64,000 bases of DNA, from assembly GCF_900103365.1 (NCBI RefSeq), contig NZ_LT629703.1, positions 4,092,001 to 4,156,000 on the forward strand, written 5' to 3'. Each line of letters opens with the position of its first letter. Within the stretch, counting starts at the first letter, position 1. The position numbers and the translations under genes were made by a program. The notes under the pieces are model-generated. The model made no database searches, was not told the DNA's origin, and was given only the letters and a program-made list of their open reading frames with translations. Positions 37,760-46,844 of this stretch are shown in pieces. Source of the stretch: Afipia sp. GAS231 (lineage in GTDB: Bacteria > Pseudomonadota > Alphaproteobacteria > Rhizobiales > Xanthobacteraceae).

Positions 37760-39313
37760 TTACGAGGCGATCGCCTTCGCCGTATCGGTGGCTTTGGACA
37801 CGCCGAATTTACTTCGCAGCGTCGGCTTGTGGATCTTCCCGGTCGCGTTGCGCGGCAGGGCATCGACAAACTCGATCAGGCGCGGGCATTTGAACCGCGC
37901 CAGATTGGCGGCACAATGCGCATGAATCTCCTCGGCGGCAAGGGTATGGCCGGGCCTCACCGCCACGATCGCCATGCCGACCTCGCCCCACTGCTCGTTC
38001 GGGATGCCGATGACGGCGGCTTCGGCAACTGCCGCAATTTGATGCAGCACGCTTTCGACCTCGGCCGGATAGACGTTCTCGCCGCCCGAAATGTACATGT
38101 CCTTCCAGCGGTCGACGATGGTGTAGAAGCCCTCCGCGTCGACCCGCGTGGCGTCGCCGGTGTGCAGCCAGCCGTCGGTGAACGAAGACGCGTTGGCGTC
38201 GGGCCGGTTCCAGTAGCCGGGCGTGACGTTGGGGCCGCGGACCCAGAGTTCGCCGAGTTCGTCGACACCGGCGTCCGATCCGTCGGGGCGAACGATCCGT
38301 ACTTCGGTGTGCATCACCGGCTTGCCCGACGAGCCGGCCTTGCGCACAGCGTCCTCCCTGTCGAGCGTCAGCACCGCCGGGCTGGTCTCGGTCATGCCAT
38401 AACCTTGTTGGAGCGCGACGCCGCGCGCTTCCCACACCTTCAGCAGCGGCACCGGCATCGGCGCGCCGCCGACGCCGCCGATCACGAGCCTGGAGAAGTC
38501 AGCGGTCGCGAACGCCGGATGCTGTGCCATGAACTGGTAGATCGCGGGGACGCCGAAGAACTGATTGATGCCGACTGACACATCGCTGATCAGTTGCAGC
38601 GCCAGGCCTGGATCGAACGTGCGCATGATCAGCACGGTGCCGCCGGCATGCAGCACCGGATTGGTGTAGCAATTCAGTCCACCGGTGTGGAACAGCGGCA
38701 GCACGGTGAGCAGCACCGTCGACGGCGAGATGTAGGCGGGGCCGCCGAGGTTGACGCAATTCCAGAACGTCATGCCGTGGGTGATGATCGCGCCCTTGGG
38801 CTGGCCTGTCGTGCCCGAGGTGTACATGATGGTCGAGATGTCATCGAGCGTGACGACCTCGGGCGCATCGAGCGGCGTTGCCGTTGCGATCCCGGCTTCA
38901 TAGGAGCCGCCGGGGCCGTAGTGCAGCGCGGAGGCGACGTTGCAGAGCTTGGCGACGGTGAGTGCCGTCTCCGCAAGATCGCTATCGTGGATCATCACCG
39001 TGGGCGAGGCATCGCCGACGATGAATTGCAATTCCGGAACGGTGAGCCGGTTGTTCAGCGGCAGGAACACGGCGCCGATCCGGAAACAGGCGAACTGCAC
39101 CTCCAGCGTATCGGTCGAATTCAGCGCCAGCACCGCGACCCGGTCACCGCGTTTGACGCCGAGTTGGTCGCGCAGGTGAGAAGCAAGCCGCGCGATGCGG
39201 CGGTCGAACTCCGCATAGGAAATACGGCGCCCGCTCGCGAGGTCGACGACAGCGATCTTGTCCGGCGTGCGGCGGCCGAAATGGGCGATCCAGTCGTAGT
39301 AGCGAACGGACAA
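37760..39313 (-). CDS. AMP-forming acyl-CoA synthetase
   Basis: A 517-residue member of the ANL superfamily. The P-loop motif is MYTSGTTGQPKG, A5 is GYGMTETSP, A7/A8 are GWLHTGDATR and DRWKDMYISGGENVYP, and the catalytic lysine is in RNATGKIHK. These enzymes make acyl-CoA from a carboxylic acid, ATP and CoA. The start is a TTG at 39313, strongly supported by GGGAGG seven bases before it. It probably forms an operon with the downstream binding protein. Substrate unknown. Confidence 0.93.
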   Translation of the reverse strand: MSVRYYDWIAHFGRRTPDKIAVVDLASGRRISYAEFDRRIARLASHLRDQLGVKRGDRVAVLALNSTDTLEVQFACFRIGAVFLPLNNRLTVPELQFIVGDASPTVMIHDSDLAETALTVAKLCNVASALHYGPGGSYEAGIATATPLDAPEVVTLDDISTIMYTSGTTGQPKGAIITHGMTFWNCVNLGGPAYISPSTVLLTVLPLFHTGGLNCYTNPVLHAGGTVLIMRTFDPGLALQLISDVSVGINQFFGVPAIYQFMAQHPAFATADFSRLVIGGVGGAPMPVPLLKVWEARGVALQQGYGMTETSPAVLTLDREDAVRKAGSSGKPVMHTEVRIVRPDGSDAGVDELGELWVRGPNVTPGYWNRPDANASSFTDGWLHTGDATRVDAEGFYTIVDRWKDMYISGGENVYPAEVESVLHQIAAVAEAAVIGIPNEQWGEVGMAIVAVRPGHTLAAEEIHAHCAANLARFKCPRLIEFVDALPRNATGKIHKPTLRSKFGVSKATDTAKAIAS

Positions 39314-39452
39314 GATTTCCTCCCTGATTTCAGCGGTCTGACGCCGCCCGAGCCTTGGCTGATCCTATCCCAACCTGCCGGATGGAGCGGCCGAATTTGA
39401 AACCTGTCTTGCGTTGAGTGGTCGCGGAAGGACGCGGAGTGGCGGCAGCTTC

Positions 39453-39537
39453 CGTCATTGCGAGCGGAGCGAAGCAATCCAGTCTTTCTTTTTGCGGCCC
39501 GATGGATTGCCGCGTCGCTTCGCTCCTCGCAATGACG
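39453..39537. repeat. GTCATTGCGAGC palindromic repeat (REP-like)
   Basis: An 85-bp palindrome with ends CGTCATTGCGAGCGGAGCG and CGCTTCGCTCCTCGCAATGACG. Inner arms read AAGCAATCC and GGATTGC. The same element occurs at 53220-53306 and 58564-58690, and a remnant at 32512. It belongs to a dispersed non-coding family. Confidence 0.88.
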
Positions 39538-39563
39538 AAGGAGAGCGCGAAACGCTCCACTCT

Positions 39564-39665
39564 CGTCATCCCCCGCGCATGCGCGGGATCCAGTACGCCG
39601 CGCCTTATCGTTCCAATCACTGGCGCCTCTGGAATACTGGATCGCCCGCCTTCGCGGGCGATGAC
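39564..39665. repeat. GTCATCCCCCGC palindromic repeat
   Basis: About 102 bp with ends GTCATCCCCCGCGCATGCG and CCTTCGCGGGCGATGAC; inner arms GGATCCAGTA and TACTGGATC are complementary. A second repeat family, different in sequence from the adjacent GTCATTGC element. Confidence 0.82.
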
Positions 39666-40410
39666 AGCGGAAATCGTTCTCGCGGCATGACCTGCCCGAA
39701 GCTTTGCTAGAAAACCTCACCCTCCCAATCAGAGGGCGCAGGGAAGACCGGGTGCGCGCCGCACCCGCGGTCTCATGTGCGATATGCGCTAGTATAGGCT
39801 GCACATGAGCATACAGGTTTGGCGGAAGCCTCCGGCCTTCCCTGCGCAATGGCTTTACGGCTTATACGAGTTCGCCCTGGTGACCCTGCTTTTTGTGACA
39901 CCATCGCCCGCAAGAAGCGTTAGCCGCTTGCGAACTTGACACCTGCATCGGGGCGCCAGGCCCACACGACTTCGCCGTACGCAACAGCCACACTCGTCTT
40001 TGTGACGTCGCGTCCATCGCAATCCCATCCCGCGTTGTGACGATCGCGAAACGCCCTCCGAGTGGAACGGGACGGCGGATGTGTACGGCTGATTCCGGGT
40101 CGCGGTCAAGAAGAATTTCGGAAAATCAGAAATTGGAATCCTCTTCCAGACTGGCGGCGCGCCAGAGTGCGCTTGCGCCACAAGTGGACGTCCCCTTCAG
40201 ATCAGCTTGGCACGAACCGACACGGTCGGTCCGGCTAGCGATGTCCGGTCTCGGGTACAACAGAAGCGGCGGTTCGAACTCCGCAGGGCCGGTCTTGACC
40301 CTCTGTCCGACGCGGGCCGCTGACTGAACAACGGCGCGCCGCTGAGAATCGGCGGTTGTTGTCAGCAACATCCTATGACACCATCAAAGTCCCTGTTGTT
40401 GTGACTTTAG
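39666..40410. other. Non-coding stretch, probably degenerate dispersed repeat
   Basis: About 745 bp with no convincing gene. Short frames here lack ribosome sites and have arginine- and cysteine-rich compositions typical of chance ORFs. Segments such as the one around 39940-40060 look like dispersed intergenic sequences common in bradyrhizobia. No tRNA could be folded; GGTTCGAACT near 40272 resembles a T-loop but lacks a pairing stem. Together with the two palindromes before it, this is a repeat-rich junction. Confidence 0.45.
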
Positions 40411-41445
40411 ATGCCTATGCCGCGCCGGAAATATGCTTGGGAAAAGCTATCGGATGACCAGTTACTTCAGCAACGCCTCAGTAGTCTGAGGGTTGCGGTC
40501 GAAGGTACTTGGCTCGAAGATTGTATGAGCACTCTCTATGAAGAGCTCGAAGAGCGGGGCATCCGGCTTCGGCCACATACGTGGATATCGAGCGAATGGT
40601 TTAGTCCTGCAGCCATTCCCGGCATTGCCATCCCATTCTACCTTGCCCATCCCCGCCTGATGAAGCTCGAGAAGAAAATGATGCTCGACGTCGAGGGCGG
40701 TACCTGGTCCGAATGCATGGCCATCCTCCGCCATGAGGCGGGCCATGCGATCCAGCACGGCTATCAGCTGCAGCGCCGCCGGCTTTGGCAGCAGTTGTTC
40801 GGTCGGTCATCAAAACACTACCCGCGCTATTACCGGCCCAATCCGGCCAGCCGGCAATATGTCCAGCATCTTCGGCTCTGGTACGCACAGAGCCATCCGG
40901 ACGAGGATTTTGCTGAAACCTTCGCGGTGTGGCTTCGGCCGCGTTCGAACTGGCGGACGCGCTATGCCGGCTGGCCAGCGCTGAAGAAGCTCGAATATGT
41001 TAACGAACTGATGGAGGAAATCGCCGGAAAGCGGCCTCTGATCATGACGCGGGAGCGTGTTGATCCGCTGCGTGAACTCAGCCAGACACTTGGCGACCAC
41101 TATAAGAAGAAGCAGGAGTTCTACGCTTTCCGGGCACCGAAGACTTACGATCGCGACCTCTCCAGGATCTTTTCCGTCGATCCGCTGAATCGCCGGGGGC
41201 AACCGGCTTCTGCATTTATCCGGCGGCACCGCGCGCATTTGAGGCGGCTGGTTGCTCGGTGGACGGGCGAGAACCAACTTACGCTAGATGCTGTGCTTGA
41301 CGACATGATCTCCCGCTGTCGGGAGCTGAATCTGCGCGCTGTCGGCTCCGAGCGGAAGCTCGTGACCGACTTCACCGTCCTGTTGACTGCCAAGACCATG
41401 CACGCGCTGTTTGGTCCTTCGCGGCGAAAATGGATCGCGCTATGA
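40411..41445 (+). CDS. Putative zinc metallopeptidase (HExxH)
   Basis: A 344-residue cytoplasmic protein with the zinc motif HEAGH in ILRHEAGHAIQHGYQL (about residues 108-112) and a downstream acidic ligand in HPDEDFAETFAVWL, the arrangement of gluzincin-type peptidases. The N-terminal 90 residues and the C-terminal 130 residues are unassigned. No signal peptide. Its stop overlaps the start of the ATP-grasp gene by four bases (ATGA), so the two are translationally coupled and probably work together. The ATG at 40411 or the one at 40417 may be the start. Confidence 0.85.
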   Translation: MPMPRRKYAWEKLSDDQLLQQRLSSLRVAVEGTWLEDCMSTLYEELEERGIRLRPHTWISSEWFSPAAIPGIAIPFYLAHPRLMKLEKKMMLDVEGGTWSECMAILRHEAGHAIQHGYQLQRRRLWQQLFGRSSKHYPRYYRPNPASRQYVQHLRLWYAQSHPDEDFAETFAVWLRPRSNWRTRYAGWPALKKLEYVNELMEEIAGKRPLIMTRERVDPLRELSQTLGDHYKKKQEFYAFRAPKTYDRDLSRIFSVDPLNRRGQPASAFIRRHRAHLRRLVARWTGENQLTLDAVLDDMISRCRELNLRAVGSERKLVTDFTVLLTAKTMHALFGPSRRKWIAL

Positions 41446-42467
41446 AACGCCTGCGCGTTCTGGTGCTGATGCATCCGGACTTCGTGCCCCCGGACTCTAC
41501 CGACGGGTACACTGCGCGGCAAATCAACGAATGGAAAACAGAATACGACGTCGTCAGCACCTTGCGCGCAGCCGGTCATGATGTTCGCCCGCTCGGTGCG
41601 CAGGAAGAAATCAAGCCGGTGCGCGAGCAGATCGAAAATTTCAAGCCGCACGTGGTATTCACGTTGCTGGAGCAATTTCATAACGAGCCTACGTACGACC
41701 AGCACGTCGCAAGCTATCTCGAACTGATGCAGATCCCGTATACCGGGTGCAACCCGCGTGGTCTGATCTTGGCGCGCGGCAAGGATCTGTCCAAGACATT
41801 GGTGCACCATCGCCGGGTCGCGGTGCCGGCCTTCGCCGTATTCCCGATGCGCCGAAAGGTCAAACGCCCCGCGCGTCTTGCACTGCCGTTGATCGTCAAG
41901 AGCCTGAACGAAGATGGATCCCGAGGTATCTCGCAGGCATCCGTCGTCGATACCGACGAAAAGCTCGCGGCGCGCGTGGCGTTCGTTCACGAGCGGATCG
42001 GAACCGCCGCGATCGCCGAGCAATATATCGAGGGACGCGAGCTTTATGTCGGCGTGCTCGGCAACAATCGGTTGCGAGTGTTGCCAGTTTGGGAATTGAA
42101 ATTTGGAACCATGGGCGGCCAGGCCATAGCCACCGAGAAAGTCAAACACGATACCGGTTATCAGGAGCGCGTGGGAATTGTAGACGGGCCGGCCACGAAC
42201 ATTGCGCCGGAGGTACGAGCCCGCATTCAACGAACAGCGAAACGCATCTACCGAACACTAGGGCTTGATGGATACGCGCGCGTTGACTTTCGCCTCTCTG
42301 CCGACGGCACCCTGTATTTCATTGAAGCGAACCCCAATCCCGAAATCGCGAGGAGCCAGGAGTTCGCTACAGCCGCCCAGCATGACGGACTGGATTACCC
42401 TAGCCTCTTGCATCGCATTCTGGCGCTTGGAATAAGCCGGGCAAACGCCGGGGCATCCATAGGCTGA
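41442..42467 (+). CDS. ATP-grasp ligase (D-Ala-D-Ala ligase-like)
   Basis: A 341-residue ATP-grasp protein. IPYTGCNPRGLILARGKDLSK recalls the D-Ala-D-Ala ligase pre-ATP-grasp boundary; LPLIVKSLNEDGSRGIS is the nucleotide-binding lysine region, and the C-terminal DFRLSADGTLYFIEANPNPEI holds the metal-binding Asp, Glu and Asn. Such enzymes join a carboxylate to an amine via acyl phosphate. Coupling to a metallopeptidase suggests a make-and-trim peptide or amino-acid modification. The ATG at 41442, overlapping the upstream stop, is preferred to 41430. It is not the housekeeping ddl, as no cell-wall genes are near. Confidence 0.9.
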   Translation: MKRLRVLVLMHPDFVPPDSTDGYTARQINEWKTEYDVVSTLRAAGHDVRPLGAQEEIKPVREQIENFKPHVVFTLLEQFHNEPTYDQHVASYLELMQIPYTGCNPRGLILARGKDLSKTLVHHRRVAVPAFAVFPMRRKVKRPARLALPLIVKSLNEDGSRGISQASVVDTDEKLAARVAFVHERIGTAAIAEQYIEGRELYVGVLGNNRLRVLPVWELKFGTMGGQAIATEKVKHDTGYQERVGIVDGPATNIAPEVRARIQRTAKRIYRTLGLDGYARVDFRLSADGTLYFIEANPNPEIARSQEFATAAQHDGLDYPSLLHRILALGISRANAGASIG

Positions 42468-42492
42468 GACGGGTATCCGGAAGAGGGGCTCC

Positions 42493-42552
42493 ATGCCTGA
42501 TTCACCTGTGTCCGGCTGTTTTGGTCTGCTCGAAGCCCTCGCAACTCGCTAG
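42493..42552 (+). CDS. 19-codon ORF after the peptidase/ligase pair
   Basis: An ATG at 42493, preceded by AAGAGGGG four bases upstream, opens a 19-codon frame with one cysteine and a C-terminal arginine, ending at a TAG five bases before the convergent hydrolase stop. It starts 25 bp after the ATP-grasp gene on the same strand. It could be a small peptide acted on by the pair or the surviving 5' end of a deleted third gene. The ribosome site is the only direct support for translation. Confidence 0.35.
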   Translation: MPDSPVSGCFGLLEALATR

Positions 42553-42556
42553 GCGT

Positions 42557-43585
42557 TCACGACTTCGAAATCCCCGCGATCAGCGCCTTGTTGAAACCTT
42601 CGGGGTCCGTCATCTGCGGCGCGTGGCCGTAGTCGGGAAACTCGATGAGCCTGGCGCCGGCAATGGCCTTGGCAGCGGCCTTGCCCAGTTCGGGATAATT
42701 TCCGAGTTTCGGCCGGAGCTCCGGCGGCGCGAAGTCCTTGGCGATCGCGGTGGTGTCTTTCTGGCCGATCATCAGCAAGGTCGGCACGGAGATTTCCGGG
42801 AAACGATACAGCACGGGCTGGGTGATGATCATGTCGTAGATCAGCGCCGAGTCCCACGCGACGGCTTCCTTGCCCGGGCCGTTGTTGAGGCCGGCGAGCA
42901 TCTGCACCGCGCGTTCGTAGCGATCTTCCCACTTGCCGGCGTAGTAGGTCGATTTCTCGTAGGCGCGGATGCCGTCCGCATTTGTCTTCAGCTCGCGCGC
43001 GTACCATTGGTCGACCGAGATCGGCGGCACGCCCTTCGCGGACCAGTCCTCGAGCCCGACGGGATTGACGAGGACAAGGTGGCTGACGTCTTTTGGGTAG
43101 ATCAGCGAATAATGCGCCGCCAGCATGCCGCCGGTGGAATGACCGATCACCACGGCCTTGTCGATGCCGAGGCTCGCCAGCAGTTCGTGGGTGTTGCCGG
43201 CAAGCTGCTTGAAGGTGAACTGGTAGGCGGCAGGCTTGCTCGATTTGCAGAAGCCGATCTGGTCCGGCGCGATCACACGATAGCCGGCCGCGACCAGATC
43301 CTTGATGGTCGGCTCCCAGGTGGCGGCGCAGAAATTCTTTCCGTGCAGCAGCACCGCCGTCTGCCCGTTTGGGCGCTCCGGCCTGACGTCGAGATAGGCC
43401 ATCTGCAGCGACTGCCGCTGCGAGGTGAAAGCAAAGCGCTGAACCGGATAGGGATAGTCGAAGCCTTCCAGTTCCGGGCCGTAGGCCGGTGCCGCGTCGG
43501 TCGGCTGTTGGGCGGCCAGCGGCCCGGCGAAGACAGCCGCAGAAAGCGCTGCGCCGGCGAGGATCGTCCGTGTCCAGAGTTTCAT
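42557..43585 (-). CDS. Exported alpha/beta hydrolase
   Basis: A 342-residue hydrolase with a Sec signal (TILAGAALSAAVFAGPLAA) and a standard alpha/beta fold: oxyanion region VLLHGKNFCAATWEP, nucleophile elbow GHSTGG, and the terminal histidine in FPDYGHAPQMTDP. Periplasmic members of this group act as esterases, epoxide hydrolases or haloalkane dehalogenase-like enzymes; the substrate is not clear. It is convergent with the peptidase/ligase operon and not obviously co-transcribed with anything. Confidence 0.9.
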   Translation of the reverse strand: MKLWTRTILAGAALSAAVFAGPLAAQQPTDAAPAYGPELEGFDYPYPVQRFAFTSQRQSLQMAYLDVRPERPNGQTAVLLHGKNFCAATWEPTIKDLVAAGYRVIAPDQIGFCKSSKPAAYQFTFKQLAGNTHELLASLGIDKAVVIGHSTGGMLAAHYSLIYPKDVSHLVLVNPVGLEDWSAKGVPPISVDQWYARELKTNADGIRAYEKSTYYAGKWEDRYERAVQMLAGLNNGPGKEAVAWDSALIYDMIITQPVLYRFPEISVPTLLMIGQKDTTAIAKDFAPPELRPKLGNYPELGKAAAKAIAGARLIEFPDYGHAPQMTDPEGFNKALIAGISKS

Positions 43586-43740
43586 GGTTTCCCGCCGATA
43601 GTTGGGGTGAATTCTTTCCCTTGCTGACTATCTGCAAGCGGACTGTGCCGATAGTCAAAATCCCTTGATGCGTGTGATGGGCCGCGCCATGCTGAACGAC
43701 GTGCCTAAAGCCGTGCGCGGACACCAGAGGTTTTTCTCCA

Positions 43741-45327
43741 GTGGCAGGCCTCCCCTGGGATCCAACGTCTTCCAATGGGCCAACCGGTGCCGAATTGCTC
43801 GCGGCCATCGGCGGGCTGATGCGGCGCCTTGCTGCGCCGATCGTCGCTTACTGCCCGCCGTGGTGGGCATGGGTGGCCTTGACCATAGGTCTCGTCCCCG
43901 CTGGCTGCCTCGTCCGCCGGCGCAGCCTGCGTGCCCTCGAGGTTGCGCCACCCACCAACGCTGAACGAGCCCAGGCAGCGGCGGCAGGGCGGGCGATCGC
44001 CGCGAGCGGCCCGGTCGGCCTCGTGTTGGGTGGCGGCGGCGCGAAAGGTGCCTACCAGGTCGGTTGCTGGAAGGCGCTGCGCGACAGCGGCATCGTTCGT
44101 TTCGGCGCCATTGCCGGCACATCGGTCGGTGCACTGAATGCCGTGCTTGTGGCGCAGGACGAATTCGACCGCGCCGAGCGAATCTGGAACAACATGAGCT
44201 TCGGCCGCGTGTTGCAAATGCGTTGGTGGTCCTTGCTCGTCGCGGTTGCGATCCGCGTTGTGCTGATCGTGCCGTATCTGGGCAAGTTCAAGTTCCCGGC
44301 ACGGGCCATACCGGTCAGTCTCTATCGTGCCACCCACGAGTGGCAGCAAGCATGGCGCGCCGTCGAGCCGCTGCGAGCGATTGCAGCTGTGCTTCGCTGG
44401 TATTTTTCGCTCCTGAAACAGCCGCGCTCGAACGATTGGATCGCGCAGTTCACATTGGTGCTGATCGCGTTCTCCGGACTAGCGGGTTGGTGGTATCTCG
44501 CCTTGCCGCTGTTCGAGGTCGCAGTGGCCGTGATCGGCGCACCGTTTTTGGCGCTGTGCGTCGTGAACTATGCGTCCTGGCTCGCGACGGCTCTCGACTT
44601 GCTCGCCACCCGCCTCGTTCTGGCGTCCAACACCCGGCTCGCCGAGCTGATAAGCGAATGCGTAAATCCCGAGCAGCTGAAGGCACACCCGACGCCGGTA
44701 TTCGTGACGCTCGGCGCGCTGCGCGAAGTACAGCGCACCGTGGCCCCTCGGCTGCTTGCCCACGGCACGGCAACCGGTGGCCCGGCAGTCTCGGAGCGGT
44801 CGGGCATCATACCGACGCTGGATAGGGACTTCGGCGGTTTGGTCGATGGTGCGTCGCTGCCGACGACATCCTGGACGATGGAATACGTGCCGAACCACTT
44901 CAACGTTTGCACCGAGCCTCCGGGCCGGATGCGAGAACTCATCCTCCAGAGCGCCGGCTTGCCCGAAATTTTTCCAGCGCGTCAGTTCGATGGCGTCACA
45001 TACGTGGACGGCGGCATCGCTGACAACGAGCCGCTTGCCGCGCTGGTCGATCTGCCCGGTCATCGCACGATCATCGTGATGCCACTGAATAACCGAGGGG
45101 ACGAAGCAAGGATTCGCACAGACCTGAGCCGGGTGCTCGAGCGTCTTGGCCGGCCGCCGCCGGCGACACTTCCTGAGCTTCTGGTGCTGACGCCATCGCG
45201 CCCGCTTGGGAACATACTGGTTGGCACGATGGATTTTGCGGCAGAGCGAGCCCGCGCAATGATGCGCCTGGGTTATCGCGATACGATCGTCCGGCTCGCA
45301 GGCCGGGTGGCGGGTGAAGCCGCATAA
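43741..45327 (+). CDS. Patatin-like phospholipase with inserted membrane segments
   Basis: A 528-residue protein with the patatin Ser-Asp dyad: oxyanion loop GGGGAKGAY (from residue 97), Ser128 in GTSVG and Asp in VDGGIADNEP near 415. Unusually, about 280 residues separate the two, and this insert has hydrophobic stretches around 160-178 and 238-279; another helix lies at about 40-55, so the enzyme is probably membrane-bound. The GTG at 43741 is the longest start; a ribosome site is not obvious and an ATG at 43819 is possible. Patatins release fatty acids from phospholipids or neutral lipids. Confidence 0.87.
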   Translation: MAGLPWDPTSSNGPTGAELLAAIGGLMRRLAAPIVAYCPPWWAWVALTIGLVPAGCLVRRRSLRALEVAPPTNAERAQAAAAGRAIAASGPVGLVLGGGGAKGAYQVGCWKALRDSGIVRFGAIAGTSVGALNAVLVAQDEFDRAERIWNNMSFGRVLQMRWWSLLVAVAIRVVLIVPYLGKFKFPARAIPVSLYRATHEWQQAWRAVEPLRAIAAVLRWYFSLLKQPRSNDWIAQFTLVLIAFSGLAGWWYLALPLFEVAVAVIGAPFLALCVVNYASWLATALDLLATRLVLASNTRLAELISECVNPEQLKAHPTPVFVTLGALREVQRTVAPRLLAHGTATGGPAVSERSGIIPTLDRDFGGLVDGASLPTTSWTMEYVPNHFNVCTEPPGRMRELILQSAGLPEIFPARQFDGVTYVDGGIADNEPLAALVDLPGHRTIIVMPLNNRGDEARIRTDLSRVLERLGRPPPATLPELLVLTPSRPLGNILVGTMDFAAERARAMMRLGYRDTIVRLAGRVAGEAA

Positions 45328-45360
45328 CCAACGAAAATCGGACGACGGACCACCGACCTG

Positions 45361-45388
45361 GATGCCCGGGAGCAGCCCGGGCATGACG
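45361..45388. repeat. Half-size GATGCCCGGG palindrome
   Basis: Arms GATGCCCGGG and CCCGGGCATGAC around AGCAG. The sequence matches one arm pair of the larger repeat at 48013-48103. It lies between convergent genes. Confidence 0.65.
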
Positions 45389-45440
45389 AGCGGAGTGTGA
45401 AGTCGGATTATGTTGCTTTTGCTGCGCTACATTCTCGCGG

Positions 45441-46658
45441 TCACGAGCCGCCGCGCAGCAGTTCGCTGATCACGGCGAGCTGGCTGTCGCGAAACTCGAC
45501 CATGTAGCCGTCCTTGATCGGGCGGTAGTCGGTCGGCGAGGTGTTCAGCGTAATACCGGGCAGCAGCATCGACAGCGGCACGTTCTTCAAGTTGGCGGCC
45601 TGCGCCATAATGTTGGTACGGCTGAGGTCGTTCTTGCACTGCTCCAGCACCACGACCAGCGCCTGCGCGACCATGTAGCCGTAGCCGGCGGCGAAGTTGG
45701 CGGGGTCGACGTTGGGCAGCCGCGCCTTCATGAAGTCGCCATAGGCGATCAGCCCAGGGTCCTTGGAATCAGGCACGTAAGGTTTCAGCGACACCACCGA
45801 CATGATGCCGTGCGACGCTTCCAGCCCGGCCGGCACCATCACGGTGTCCTTGTTGGCGCAGCCCGAGGCAATGAAACGCATCGGCCGCCAGCCGGTTTCA
45901 TAGGCCTTGCGGATCGCCTGCGCACAGGCGCGCGGCGTCACGCTGTAGATCAGGAACACATCGGCCTTGGTGTTGGCGAGGGTGAGGATCTGCGAATCCA
46001 CCGTGGGATCGGCGACCTCGAAGCTCGACGCCATCGCGATCGCCTTGTCGGCCTCAGTGCCCAGCGCTTCCTTGACGCCGCGCAGATAATCCTTTCCGGC
46101 ATCGTCGTTCTGGTAAAGAATCGCAAACCGCGCCTTGGGATTTTTCGCGCGCGCGTAGCGCACCTCGATGCCGGCTTCCTCGACATAGTTGGGCGCCCAG
46201 GGCAGCGCCATCAGCCAGGGCTGCGTCGCCGGCTCGTTCCACTTCGAGGCGGATGAGATCAGGAACAGATGCGGCACCTTGGCGCCGTTGAGATATTTGG
46301 CGGTCGCCGAGCTCGGCGCGGTGCCCATGGTGCCGAACATGAAAGCGACGTTGTCGTTCTCGACCAGCCGCCGGGTGGCCTCGACCGTCTTCGGCGGCGA
46401 AAAACCGTCGTCGAGCGAGATCATGTTGAGCTTGCGCCCGTTGACGCCGCCCTTTTCGTTGATCATGTCGAAATAAGCGGCGAATACTTTTCCGGTGACG
46501 CTGAGCGCCGAGGCCGGGCCGCTATACGGCATGATGTTGCCGAACTTGATTTCGGTGTCGGTGATTCCCGGCTGTTGGGCGGAGGCCGCCGTCCAGGCGG
46601 ACAGCGACAGCACGACTGACAAAAGGGCTGCCGGGGCTGATAGCCTCGATCGGATCAT
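45441..46658 (-). CDS. ABC transporter substrate-binding protein (orphan, Sec-exported)
   Basis: A 405-residue periplasmic binding protein related to the one at 36464, with a Sec signal (LLSVVLSLSAWTAASA). Mature start ITDTEIKFGNIMPYSGPASA and LDDGFSPPKTVEATRRLVE match that paralogue. No permease or ATPase genes adjoin it. It is divergent from the acyl-CoA dehydrogenase cluster at 46845, so it may bind the compound that cluster degrades, an inference from position. Confidence 0.92.
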   Translation of the reverse strand: MIRSRLSAPAALLSVVLSLSAWTAASAQQPGITDTEIKFGNIMPYSGPASALSVTGKVFAAYFDMINEKGGVNGRKLNMISLDDGFSPPKTVEATRRLVENDNVAFMFGTMGTAPSSATAKYLNGAKVPHLFLISSASKWNEPATQPWLMALPWAPNYVEEAGIEVRYARAKNPKARFAILYQNDDAGKDYLRGVKEALGTEADKAIAMASSFEVADPTVDSQILTLANTKADVFLIYSVTPRACAQAIRKAYETGWRPMRFIASGCANKDTVMVPAGLEASHGIMSVVSLKPYVPDSKDPGLIAYGDFMKARLPNVDPANFAAGYGYMVAQALVVVLEQCKNDLSRTNIMAQAANLKNVPLSMLLPGITLNTSPTDYRPIKDGYMVEFRDSQLAVISELLRGGS

Positions 46659-46844
46659 GCTTCATCCTCCCGGCCAATGGCCGTATGTGCTATCTGCTTT
46701 TTACCAAAGGCTAGGGCCCGCCCACGCCGCCGGTCTTGCGTTGAGTTGCTGTCCAGCCGCTGGACGCAAGTTTGCGCGGGCCAAATCAGGGCAACGTTGC
46801 CTTCATGCTGGAGCATGACCTCGGATCATGCTCGGGAGGACGCT

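Noticed and set aside
39855..40181. 108-residue minus-strand open frame in the gene-free stretch
   Set aside because: No ribosome site, cysteine/arginine-rich without a fold, and lies in sequence that looks like a dispersed repeat.
40262..40290. Possible tRNA T-arm (GGTTCGAACT)
   Set aside because: The five bases on either side do not form a T-stem and no acceptor or anticodon arm could be drawn.
42549..43808. 419-residue minus-strand frame overlapping the alpha/beta hydrolase
   Set aside because: It is an out-of-frame shadow of the hydrolase, which has a signal peptide and a complete catalytic triad.
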